Assembly (NCBI RefSeq): GCF_021018805.1
Contig: NW_026961098.1
Location: 1-64,000 of the forward strand
Reading direction: 5' to 3'
Source: Prinia subflava
Taxonomy: Eukaryota; Chordata; Aves; Passeriformes; Cisticolidae
DNA: 64,000 nucleotides
Shown here: one piece after another, positions 1 through 8,289 of the stretch
Numbering within the stretch: position 1 is the first letter of the stretch
Layout: every line of letters starts with the position of its first letter
The notes under the pieces: generated by a model
Told to the model about the DNA's origin: nothing
What the model saw: the letters and a program-made list of their open reading frames with translations, nothing else
Databases searched by the model: none
Translations under genes and position numbers: made by a program

Positions 1-1700
1 CGGAGATAAAAGTGGGAACCTCAGACCAGGACAGGGCATTCCAGGGGCTCTGCCTCGCAGGGGCTCTCTCCTCTTTTGCCAGCTGCCTGCAAGAGGAAAA
101 ACAACGGGAGTCAAGTGTCAAACCTGGGCAGGATGTCCTCGGTTGAGGCAGATGGAACAGGCCCCCCCACAGAGTGAGTCCAGGCCGGGTGCCGGGGAGC
201 TCCGGCAATCGGGGGCCGCCCGTGGCACCAAAGGGCTGGAAAAGCAGCCCCGGCTGCCCGGGTTTGGTGCCGGCACACGGCAAGGTCTGGCCACAGGGGC
301 AGCACTCAGTGCTGGGACCGCAGGAGAACGGCCCAAAGCCGGGTCCAACATCCAGCAGTGCAGGCAGCACACCCCGGGAGAAACTCAGGGGGGAGAAGCC
401 CCCCGGATGCTCCCTGCACACTCCACGTTCCCGGCCTTTGGCAGCTGTGCCAGGGCCTCCCTCAGAACACCGACCTCACCGTGCAGCTCCTGCTAAATAG
501 GAGAACCTGGGGAAACCACGCAGAAATCCAGGCATTTCCAGTTCTTGAGAGCCAAAGCGGCAGCAAAATGCGTGCAAACTTCGTGCTGCCGCACGAAGGG
601 AAAACAAACCCAGTGCCTCCCACAAATTCAGGTTTATTAAAATAATCCCGGTATATTTTCTCTTTCTTTGTTCTCTTAGGCAGTGGGGTTTGGGGCTTTT
701 TAGTGGTTTTTATGGTTGTTTTGTTTTCAGACCCTGAGTCTGAAGGTACTGGTTCTGCTCAGAACAGTTCATTTCCAAAAAGCAGTGAAACTAGGAAAGG
801 TGCTTCCAAGAAAAACGTGGCCTAGGAGACACATGCAGCTGGGTTCCACAGTCCCAGTCCCCCTCCCAAAGGCTCAAGATATTTCTGTACTTGCAGCACA
901 GGACTAGGAATCGGGGTGAACGCAAACTGGTTTGCTGGCTTTTCTTCTGCCAGAGATACAGAGCGGAGCTTTCCTGTTCCTCGGTTTCTTTTGTGTGGTA
1001 GCAGGGGTAATTGCAAGTGCTAAGAAAGTGATCAAAAATATCCATAAGCCTTCTTATAGTGATTAAAAATATCCATAAGCCTTACCATAAGGTAAACTCA
1101 AGACAATTGCTGCTGCCTCTATTTATCTGTCTTTTGAGTTGCTCACAAGGTGATCCTTCGCAAATGCTGGCGCTGACAAATCCAGCAGATAGATACAGCA
1201 GCCCCAGAAGTATGTGTGGGCATTTGTGAGGAGTGATGTGGGCACTTGCCCCCCAGATTCTCATCCGCATGGGAAATAGATGGTTTGACAGGAACAGATC
1301 CTGTCTCAGCTTGGCCAGTCCCAGCTGTCTCTTACTAAAGAGTCACAGAGACCAGGAATGCTCAGGCAAGAGGTAATTCCTCAGATTTGCTGGATGTAAA
1401 TTTGGGAGAAACATGGTAACTCATAGCTTGTACTGCTGGAACTCCCTCAAGATCCAAACCACAGGCTCTGTTCTCCTGTGTGCTGCTACCAGTGGGGCAG
1501 AGTGGGGAAATTCATTCTGAGTTTTTGGAGAAAACTTCAAATCTCACAGTAAGTAAGTAAGTAAGTGCTAGGTAGTGTTAGGTAACAAAAAAACCACAAA
1601 CAAATCCCAAACCCAAAGAAAGGGCTCAAACCTGATCTCAGCAATTCTTTCCATTCGATTCTCTCCTCGCTTCTTTCATCCTGTGAAAGCTCACCCGGCT
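1..1700. other. Unassigned DNA 3' of MIS18A in A1
   Basis: No gene recognised. A GC-rich patch (130-500) is open in several frames on both strands and codes for nothing I can identify. One minus-strand frame has an acceptor-like TTTAGCAG|GAGCTG near 497 followed by a short leucine-rich stretch. An AATAAA signal for minus-strand transcripts is at 633-638. A short (GTAA)n microsatellite is at 1548-1566. The same DNA recurs at 8290-9989 and 36031-37730; only its last ~215 bases occur in A3 and A5. Confidence 0.7.
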
Positions 1701-1829
1701 CTAACATTCTCTGTCCACACAGTAACTCTTTCCAGCCTTGGTCAGTGTCAGAGCCACACACTCAGCTTTGGCTGGACAACCTTCAGCTTCCACAGTCCAC
1801 TTCCTCAGACTGTTCGCTCCCAACTCTTC
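1701..1829 (-). CDS. MIS18A: MIS18A-like exon 5, terminal (copy 1), tentative
   Basis: Reads EELGANSLRKWTVEAEGCPA and on to a TAG stop at 1701-1703, 42 residues. Weak correspondence to the human C-terminus (MEDVLK...LWEAESKL). Acceptor taken as CTGCAGGTAG|GAAGAG; the nearby TGCAG|GTAGG site would instead give a 16-residue tail in another frame. In A3 and A5 the base change GGTAG to GGTCG removes the chosen acceptor. A polyadenylation signal (AATAAA on the minus strand) is at 633-638, which would imply a ~1 kb 3' UTR. Confidence 0.45.
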   Translation of the reverse strand, partial: EELGANSLRKWTVEAEGCPAKAECVALTLTKAGKSYCVDREC

Positions 1830-2277
1830 CTACCTGCAGTCACAAGATTTTAGTAGAGCAAAACATCAACCTGATTTACCATGATTCATTTATGATTACT
1901 ATTTCAAGATAAAGTTACAGCAAAAGCATTAAGTCCATTTCCACAGGAGGCAGAAGAAACATGGCTAAAAGTTAAATGAAGATCTGGAGAAGTGAATCAG
2001 AACGAACTAGAAACAACTGATCCAATTTCTGAGACAGCCAGAGGAACCTAATGCTGTGCTTGATAAACAGAAAATGCTAACTACCAAGAAAACTGAAGGA
2101 AAAGTGGCTAAAAGTCTTGCAGAGCACGACGACAGCAATTACAGGAAGCAGTCCAGTACATGTTACAATGCACTGAATTGCTCTGAGTGGAATAAGCTGT
2201 TCTGCAGAAACCATTGAAGCATATTAAGACTTCTCAGAGGTGATTTCAACAAAGAATGATGTAAGGTTAAAACTCAC

Positions 2278-2371
2278 CCTGTGCGGCACCTCTTGCAAGA
2301 CAGCTGGGCTTTCAAGAGTAAGCGGCTCCTCGTGAATGCGAGCTTGCTTTTCCAGGGTTCCTGGCCTACAG
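2278..2371 (-). CDS. MIS18A: MIS18A-like exon 4 (copy 1)
   Basis: 94 bases, acceptor GGCATCTCAG|CTGTAGG, donor CACAGG|GTGAGT. With the AG left by exon 3 it reads S-CRPGTLEKQARIHEEPLTL then ESPAVLQEVPHR. This matches the human YVLGSSEKQ...NLES stretch in length and at EKQ and LES. It is the start of the C-terminal helical tail used for oligomerisation in the family. A3 has five substitutions here (three missense, frame kept). Confidence 0.72.
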
Positions 2372-3421
2372 CTGAGATGCCACAGGTTACATCAGGTTAC
2401 AGAGCACTTCCCACTCTGAAGCCAAAAATCCAAACACAGCACTCCTTTAGAACCCTGAGAGACAGCCGTGGATTCTGGGGATACGGGATACAGTGGAAAA
2501 TGGCACCAAGACACCAAGAACAGTGCAGTGCTGGCAGGCAGAAGCAGCATCCCTTTGCCAGAAAATGCCATTCTGCAGCCAAGTTAGTGCATGAGAGAAT
2601 TTTACTGCCATGCAATAAAAAAAGTACTCTAGCAGTGGAATGAAGAAAAAAATCTCCAAACCCTGTCCAGAGTACCAAGGGGAATATCCACAGCAATACA
2701 GCAAAATAAATGGGAACTTCAGAAAAAAAAAAGAGACATTAAAACCAGTCCAGATGAACAACCACTGTCTATTAGGACAATGCCTGCACAAAAGGACTCT
2801 GGTGCGGAGCCTTAATTGAGGATACAGTTTTTAATAACCCCTTTGAAGTGCTATAAACCAACTAAACCCAAGCACACTTTCATTTTCCAGACAGATTTTA
2901 AGACAGCTGAGTGAGAGTCTCAAGCACGTACTCAGTTGTCAGAGTTGCCTTTGCCCATCTTAGCAAGGACAGAGCAGATGTGGCCAGCACAGGGCAGAGC
3001 CACCCCAAGTCCTGCCCGAGCCCCTCTGGCCACACTCCCTGCTGATCATGCGGACCCCTAACAGGCTCCAGCCAGGCCTCTTTGGTGCTTGGTTTGTGAA
3101 CTCTTCCAATCAAATGCGAAGGAACCCTCCAGTGCCCTGGACCTGGTGATATTTTCTGGGCTGGAATGCAACTTCCCACACAAAAGGCAGGCCAGGTTGG
3201 TTTGTTTTGGTTCTTTTTCTAGGATGTGCCTTACACAGGTGATGTTCCCTACAGCTGAGCACTGGGATGCCAACAGCACCAATACAGAAAACCACCGTGG
3301 GACAGAGCAGCAGAAGACGCTCCCTCCAGCCTTGCCAGAGATGTAACAGGAGCACCCTCAGTGCCATGCCTGGTGAGTGCAGTGGAGCTGGCAGGCTGAC
3401 CCATAAACATTCTGCACTTAC

Positions 3422-3544
3422 CTTTCAACAGAGTCAGTACGGACACAGAACAAATCCCTCTTGCAGTCGAGATGCCTTGAGGCGTGCATGTATCTGCTGC
3501 CAAGGGTCCTGGAGCAGCCAGAGCAGAGTAGGGTTTCTACCATG
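3422..3544 (-). CDS. MIS18A: MIS18A-like exon 3 (copy 1)
   Basis: 123 bases, acceptor TTGCTTGCAG|CATGG, donor GAAAG|GTAAGTG. It encodes [20 protein letters not shown] followed by [20 protein letters not shown], the most conserved part of the Mis18/Yippee-like domain: second CxxC, then the LD-KRDLFC motif. The frame is open in all five copies with no change in the stretch I compared. Confidence 0.85.
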
Positions 3545-3756
3545 CTGCAAGCAAGGAATAACATTTATTCAGAAGAAAATAAAAGGAGGCACCTCTCCCC
3601 ATCCCTTTTCTTAAAAATAAAAAAAAAATTTTAAATCATGCATTAGAACTTTTTTAACCTTTCATTCATGCTTTACACAGTGTAAATGATGAGCACTCAT
3701 CTTTTAGCCTGAATTTGCATCAGCTCCTCAGGCTGGCTAACCTCAGCAAGACCAAG

Positions 3757-4045
3757 ACCATCAGAATCGCTGAATTGTGGAAGGGGCCTTCAAGCTCACC
3801 CCATTCCACCCCCGGCCCTGGGCAGGGACAGCTTCCACTATCCCAGGGTGTTCCAAGCCCCGTCCAACCTGGCCTTGGGCACTTCCAGGGACACAGGGGC
3901 AGCCACAGCTTCTCTGGGGAACCTGTACCACGGCCTCACCGCCCTCGCAGGGAAAAATTTCTTCCCGACATTTAATCTAAAGCTGCCTCCCTTGTCCATC
4001 ACTACATGTCCTTGTGAGAAATCCCTCTCCCTTAGGCCATACGCG
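3757..4045 (-). mobile_element. CR1 LINE 3' fragment (A1), in MIS18A intron 2
   Basis: The minus strand reads as the end of the CR1 reverse-transcriptase ORF: GGSFRLNVGKKFFPARAVRP, then W-RFPREAV and LEVPKARLDGAWNTLG, followed by a short 3' tail. These are the standard C-terminal motifs of avian CR1 copies. The element is a short, severely 5'-truncated remnant in the same orientation as the host gene, typical of CR1. It fuses by chance with upstream frames to give a long spurious minus-strand ORF. Confidence 0.88.
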
Positions 4046-4178
4046 GCTTGTACAGCCCACCCCAGATAAGTGCTCCAGGGGCTCTCGGGCCACACGAGCG
4101 CTCCGGGCCCTTTGCCGGTCCCCAGCGCCGGGAACCCCGACTCCCCCGGGACTGTGTCCAGCCAGGCCCGGCCCTCAC

Positions 4179-4245
4179 CATCCGCACTCTCCGGGGAGCT
4201 CGGAGCCCTTCCGCCCCGGGTCCGCGGCGACGCTGGCGGCCGCAG
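4179..4245 (-). CDS. MIS18A: MIS18A-like exon 2 (copy 1)
   Basis: 67 bases between a pyrimidine-rich acceptor (CCCGCCGCAG|CTGCGG) and donor GGATG|GTGAGG. Entered in phase 1, it reads [20 protein letters not shown] then CG. This corresponds in length to the human linker between ILLR and the second CxxC (CVSCNVSVDKE region). The human Cys pair here is not kept. It leaves phase 2, which meets exon 3 exactly to give GC-MVETLL. Confidence 0.7.
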
Positions 4246-4320
4246 CTGCGGCGGGAGGCAGGGCAGGAGGCACGGCGGCAGCGACCGCGGCGGCACGGGG
4301 GTGGCAGCGCTGGTACTCAC

Positions 4321-4518
4321 TGCGCAGCAGGATGGGACCGCTGTCCTCGACACTGAACCCCAGGTGCGGGTGTCGCCCACGGGGCGCCCGCAGCCGGCGC
4401 ACATGAACACCATGGGCGTGGGGGCCGCGTCCGCCCGCCGCTCCTGCTGCTGCTGGGCCCGGTCGGCGCCCGGCTGCAGCAGCGACAGCGAGCGCTCCAG
4501 CTCCGGGCACAGCGCCAT
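4321..4518 (-). CDS. MIS18A: MIS18A-like exon 1 (copy 1)
   Basis: Starts at ATG 4516-4518, the first in-frame ATG after the GC-rich leader; the only in-frame ATG further upstream lies beyond the poly-A tract. Residues 1-35 are a Gln/Arg/Ala-rich leader ([12 protein letters not shown]). Residues 36-48 read [13 protein letters not shown], containing the first zinc-binding CxxC. After DTRTW the family-like reading continues as [13 protein letters not shown] only one frame over, because TGGGGTTC is a base short. The exon ends GCGCA|GTGAGT, a good donor. Confidence 0.8.
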
Positions 4519-4659
4519 CGCGTCCCGGCCGCCCGCCCGCCGACCGGCCGGCAGAGAGCCCGACAGCGCCTTGGAATCGCCCGCCGAGAAGGCGGCAGTG
4601 ACGGCGCACACCGCCCCGGGACCGCCCCGGGACCGCCCCGGAACTGCTCCCGTTTTTTC

Positions 4660-4660
4660 T

Positions 4661-4693
<33 letters not shown>

Positions 4694-4695
4694 CC
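4660..4695. repeat. Poly-T tract upstream of MIS18A exon 1
   Basis: Long T run on the plus strand (poly-A on the gene strand) between the exon 1 leader and the promoter motifs. Its length differs among all five A units (others near 12955, 32408, 40697 and 61315), accounting for 1-4 base shifts in unit length. Confidence 0.95.
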
Positions 4696-4779
4696 CCTCT
4701 TCCTTCTGTCAAACAAAGAGGAAAGATGTCTCGAATACACCTGCAGCAGAGCCTTGGTTCGGCCGCGGCTATAGGGTCC

Positions 4780-5260
4780 AAACCCTATATAAACCCTATA
4801 TAAACGTTACTTCCGCCCGTTGTAGCCGCCATCTTGGTTGTGGTGAAGACACATCCGGTAGAGCCGCCATCTTTTTTGTGGCACCCCCGAAGGCCCCGGG
4901 TAGCTGGTTACTCAGGCGCCTCACCAAAATGGCTGCCGCAACCGCACCGCGGCGCGGCACAGCGGGCACACAGCTCCCTCGCGCCGGGAAGCGACGCTGA
5001 AAATTGTTCCTGAGCGGCGCCGTTTTCGGGGTCGGGCGCAGGCAGTTGGGTCGACGCCCATGGGTGGTCCTTGTGTTTTCCCGCCTTTTTTGGCCGCCGT
5101 CTTTGGAAGGTCGAAGGCGGCTCGACGAGCCGCCATCTTGAGCGGGGCATTAGGTGGCTGCCCATACTTCCGGCTGCCATCTTGTTTGTGGCTGAAACCA
5201 TTTCCTGTTGGGCCGCCATCTTTGTTGTGGCACGGCCGAAGGCACCCCGGTTTTAAAGGG
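4780..5260. promoter_or_regulatory. YY1/ETS motif cluster upstream of MIS18A (A1)
   Basis: Six YY1-type motifs (GCCGCCATCTTG or close): 4825-4836, 4863-4873, 5129-5140, 5173-5184 and 5212-5222, plus AAAATGGCTGCC in the opposite orientation at 4926-4937. ETS-type cores (ACTTCCG, CATCCGG) sit beside them at about 4809, 4852 and 5166. Two TATATAAA boxes 11 bp apart are at 4786-4793 and 4797-4804. The segments 4808-4900 and 5164-5255 resemble each other (ETS-YY1-TTTGTGG-YY1-GTGGCA-CCGAAGGC), indicating an internal duplication. CpG-rich. It lies where the promoter of the minus-strand MIS18A gene would be and may fire in both directions. Activity is inferred. Confidence 0.6.
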
Positions 5261-5269
5261 GGGTGCCTG

Positions 5270-5600
5270 ACAAAATCGAGAAAGGAGAAATCAGAAAGGA
5301 AAAAATTAGAAAGGAAAACATTAAAAAGGAGAAAAATTAAAAAGAGAAAAATAAAAAATAAAAAATTAAAAAGGAAAAAATTATAGTGGAAAAAATTATA
5401 GAGGAAAAAATGACAAAGGAAAAAATGACAAAGGAAAAATTACTAAGGAAACATTAAAAAATACAAAACAACCGCAAACATAAAAATAAAACATAAATCT
5501 AAATAAAAATTTAAAAGGTATTGAAAATAAAATAAAAAGTGAAATCATAACTATAAAATATAAAAGTAAACTAAAAATCGAAAAATTAAAAATTTGAGGA
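5270..5600. repeat. A-rich minisatellite 1 (A1)
   Basis: Abrupt switch from the GC-rich promoter cluster to irregular ~12-15 bp units of the form GGAAAAAATTAAAAA, degrading into A-rich DNA by about 5700. Present in every A unit (about 13560, 33010, 41300 and 61920). Lysine-rich or Phe-rich frames here are repeat translations. Confidence 0.85.
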
Positions 5601-5889
5601 AACATTAAAATATTTTTTAAAAGTCAAAATAAAAAAACATGAAAATCTAAAACACAATAAAATAAAATAGCATGAAAAAATACAACAATAACAACAACAA
5701 AGGAATTCAATAAATGCAGCTCTCCCCTCCTTCCACTGCCTAACACAGCTCCAGGAGTGTTCTTGACTGTGATGCAGGGATAGGGAAAACAAACCCAGTG
5801 CCTCCCACAAATTCAGGTTTTCTAGACAACCCCCAGTTTTACTGGGAAACCAATTCTAGCCAAGCCAGCAACTCCCCTGGGATGAACAT

Positions 5890-6029
5890 CTGCAGTACCG
5901 CGCTGTGTCCACAGGGCGGCAGCACTGGGACGGGCACGGGGCAGAGCTGCAGCACCGCGCTGTGTCCACAAGGCGGCAGCACTGGGACGGGCCCGGGGCA
6001 GAGCTGCAGTACCGCGCTGTGTCCACAGC
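5890..6029. repeat. 57-bp tandem repeat, ~2.4 units (A1)
   Basis: Units start at 5890, 5947 and 6004, each beginning CTGCAGTACCGCGCTGTGTC or with one change, followed by CAGGGCGGCAGCACTGGGAC in the first two. 57 is a multiple of three, so frames stay open on both strands; no gene is inferred. Copies: 14181-14320, 33631-33770, 41924-42063 and 62534-62673. Variants mark blocks: GTGTACACAG in A3 and A4, GTGTCCACAG in the others; A5 has GGGCACGG where the others have GGGCCCGG in unit 2. Confidence 0.9.
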
Positions 6030-6937
6030 AGACAGGGACCCCCGAAGAGAACGTGCACAGAAACCCCCTAAAAGAAACGCCCCGAAAGACACCCGGCCGC
6101 CGCTTAAAAGAGAACCCCTGCCACCAAGCAAATTCAAACCAAAAAACCCCCTCTGTTTTAAGCTCTATTCCATTATTTCTTTACATTTATTATTTTAATA
6201 TTGATAATTACCATGTCTTTTTTCTAGTCATATCTATGGATGTAATATATAGACTACTGTATATAATATAAGTAATGAGAAATATTATAGATTGCATTTA
6301 CTTACGATATTATTTTTCATATTTATATTTGTTTTATTATATATATTCATATTTTTGTACTTAGTTTTTAAAATTCGTGTTTATTGCTGTATGTTTTAAA
6401 CTCTATTAATTCAGTAACCTAAACACGACAGCACCCCAATTAAGCAGAATTACATTAGCCTGGTTTTCTAAGGGAGAAAGTGGTTTTAAATTAAAATAAT
6501 ATTGGTATAATTTCTCTTTCTCTGTTCTTTTGTGGGGTTGGTGGATTTTTTTTTTTTTTTTTATGTTGTTTGTTTTGTTTTGGATTTCTTTGTTACTAAA
6601 CAATGAGAGTTACAAGATCAAGTCTACTTTGTTTTCTCGCTACCTGTGAAATACACCTCGACTTCAAGGTAATGTTCCTGATCCTGTAAATGGCTACAAT
6701 GAGAATTGTTCGGGGGAAAAAGGAAAAAGAAAAAAGAAGGCCCCTTGGTCTTTAGAGCTTTCTCTGTTCAGGATTTCTAATTTAGCAGAAAATACAGAGA
6801 TTTCTCTAGCTGCACTCTCAATTCTATCCGGACGTGGAGTGGACATGGATTTCATTTGTCACCTCCTCTGTTCCCACCAGCCAAACTTCTACATACTTGG
6901 GCTATAAAAAAGTAGATAAAAGAGTAGAGAGAGAGGA
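6030..6937. other. Unassigned AT-rich spacer (A1)
   Basis: No gene seen. Contains AT-rich DNA with TATATA-type stretches (6180-6400). The segment 6483-6600 is similar to 630-740 of the same unit (see findings). Recurs in all A units. Confidence 0.7.
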
Positions 6938-7010
6938 AAAAACCAAACCAAACCAAACCAAACCAAACCAAACCAAACCAAACCAAACCAGACCAAACCA
7001 AAACACACCA
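6938..7010. repeat. (CCAAA)n microsatellite, long form (alpha units)
   Basis: About ten CCAAA units with one CCAGA variant. Long forms also at ~34680-34760 (A3) and ~63592-63650 (A5). Beta units have a short degenerate form at ~15233-15268 (A2) and ~42972-43007 (A4), with an AAAGCAAAAC interruption. The tract length cleanly separates alpha from beta units. Confidence 0.93.
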
Positions 7011-7039
7011 ACACAAAGAAAACATGAAGAAAAAAAAAA

Positions 7040-7500
7040 AGTTTTCAAATAAAATTTCAAGTAAAACACAGAAAAAAATAAAATTAAAAAGTTAAAAAGG
7101 AAAAATTAGAAAGAAAGAAAATAAAAAGCAAAAATTAAAAGGAAAAAAATAAAAAGGAAAAAAGTAAAAAGGAAAAAAATAAAAAGGAAAAAATAAAAAG
7201 GAAAAAATAAAAAGAAAAAAATTAAAAAGGAAAAAATTAAAAAGGAAAAAAATGAAAAGGAAAAAATTAAAAAGGAAAAAATTAAAAAGGAAAAAAATAA
7301 AAAGGAAAAAATTAAAAAGGAAAAAGTTAAAGAGAGAAAAAAAGAGGAAAAAATAAAAAGGAAAAAAATAAAAAGGAAAAAATAAAAAGGAAAAAAATAA
7401 AAAGGAAAAAATAAAATAGGAAAATTACAAAGGAAAAATTACAAAGGAAAAATTACAAAGGAAAAATTAAAATAGAAAATTTCTTAAAAGAAAAAATTTA
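7040..7500. repeat. A-rich minisatellite 2 (A1)
   Basis: Tandem 12-13 bp units GGAAAAAATAAAAA and GGAAAAAATTAAAAA, about thirty copies, ending in GGAAAAATTACAAA units. Equivalent tracts: ~15330-15690, 34850-35220, 43090-43420 and 63720 to the window end. The internal order of ATAAAA and ATTAAAA units differs between alpha and beta copies. Confidence 0.92.
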
Positions 7501-8289
7501 AAAATACAAAAAGACATCACTTATTAAAAAAAAACCCTACATAAAAAATTCAAAGTAATTAAAAATAAAGAAAAAAGTATAATCAACTTTACAAAGAGAT
7601 TCATTATGGCAATTCAACACTTAGCAAGTTTCCCTGGAAATTTACAGACTTGTGGGCATATGGTGCTGAACAATGCCTGATTTACCAACATGAAATTGGT
7701 ACATTTCCTTGGCAATGTGCCCTGAGCAGTACAAAAATTCCAATCAGCATGGAAAATATGAAAAAAAAAAAATTCTTTACTAAAATGAGAGAGAGGAAAA
7801 CCAGCAAATCCAAGGAACAAAGAACATCTAAATCCCAGCTTGCCTGGAAAACAAGCTCAGGAATTTCTAACAAGGAAAACTTTTGCAGCTTTGGAGGAAT
7901 TTGGTGCAAGTTCATGGAATGATGATTTCAAATCTGCTTCCCCTGCTCTGATTTTAAAGGGAAGCGGCATTAAACACGTCAAGTTACTCCTGTCCAAGAA
8001 GGATCCCTATTTTGTGTGAGTAACAATCCCAAGAAACTCCAGTCTTACTTGTATTTGACATCTCAAAGTCTCAGCAGAGTTGGGAAGTTTCAATGAAACA
8101 AAAGAGCCACAATGCCTGGAACAACAAAATTCTACTTGGCCAAAATCAGGACATTTATTTACAAATCCAGGGAGGAGGAGGAGGAGGATAACACCAGGAA
8201 CACACTCCAGCTGAAAGTCACCGTTTATTGGAAAAGGCAGGAAATAAAATGGACACTCTCTGGTTCTGCTCCAGCAATTCTCCGGGAGT
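7500..8289. other. Unassigned spacer at the end of unit A1
   Basis: Ordinary-composition DNA with no recognised gene. Two TTTATT motifs (AATAAA on the minus strand) at 8155 and 8223, and a short GGA trinucleotide run at 8170-8188. An alpha/beta marker is near 8133: TTCTACTTGG in alpha, TTCTCCTTGG in beta. Confidence 0.7.

Larger units (their letters stand above)
1701..4518 (-). pseudogene. MIS18A: MIS18A-like gene copy 1 (Mis18-alpha), five exons, exon 1 frameshift
   Basis: Homologue of Mis18-alpha, a subunit of the Mis18 complex that marks centromeres for HJURP-dependent CENP-A deposition after mitosis. Exons on the minus strand: 4321-4518, 4179-4245, 3422-3544, 2278-2371 and 1701-1829. Reading them in order gives ~203 residues (human protein 233). 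The family signature is plain: [13 protein letters not shown] (first CxxC), ILLR at the exon 1 end, ETLLCSGC (second CxxC), LDCKRDLFC and LEKQ...LTLES, each lining up without gaps with human MIS18A as I remember it. Exon phases 1, 2, 2 and 0 agree across junctions. Exon 1 is one base short (TGGGGTTC at 4359-4366), so the first CxxC and the ILLR segment lie in different frames. It is therefore a pseudogene, a frameshifted gene, or a consistent sequencing error. Introns are short; intron 2 carries a CR1 fragment. Confidence 0.82.
1..8289. repeat. Tandem unit A1 (alpha subtype)
   Basis: First copy of the 8.29 kb unit. The sequence at position 1 recurs at 8290 and 36031, so the unit boundary used here is arbitrary. 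In order along the plus strand it holds: unassigned DNA (1-1700), a minus-strand MIS18A-like gene (1701-4518) with a CR1 fragment in intron 2, a poly-T tract, a YY1/ETS motif cluster (4780-5260), A-rich minisatellite DNA, a 57-bp tandem repeat, a CCAAA tract and a second A-rich minisatellite. The long CCAAA tract near 6940-7000 marks the alpha subtype. Because A1 carries the 1-1486 segment that A3 and A5 lack after block B, another A copy probably lies before the window. Confidence 0.95.

Noticed and set aside
3838..4740. 300-residue minus-strand ORF (similar at 31581-32522, 39869-40774, 60487-61389)
   Set aside because: It is a read-through of the poly-A tract, the MIS18A leader and exon 1 in the ATG frame, introns 1-2 and the CR1 tail. 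The parts are explained separately and the whole is not one protein.
5396..5605. Phe/Leu-rich ORF resembling a membrane protein (in all A units)
   Set aside because: Reverse translation of an A-rich minisatellite; apparent hydrophobicity comes from TTT and TTA codons.
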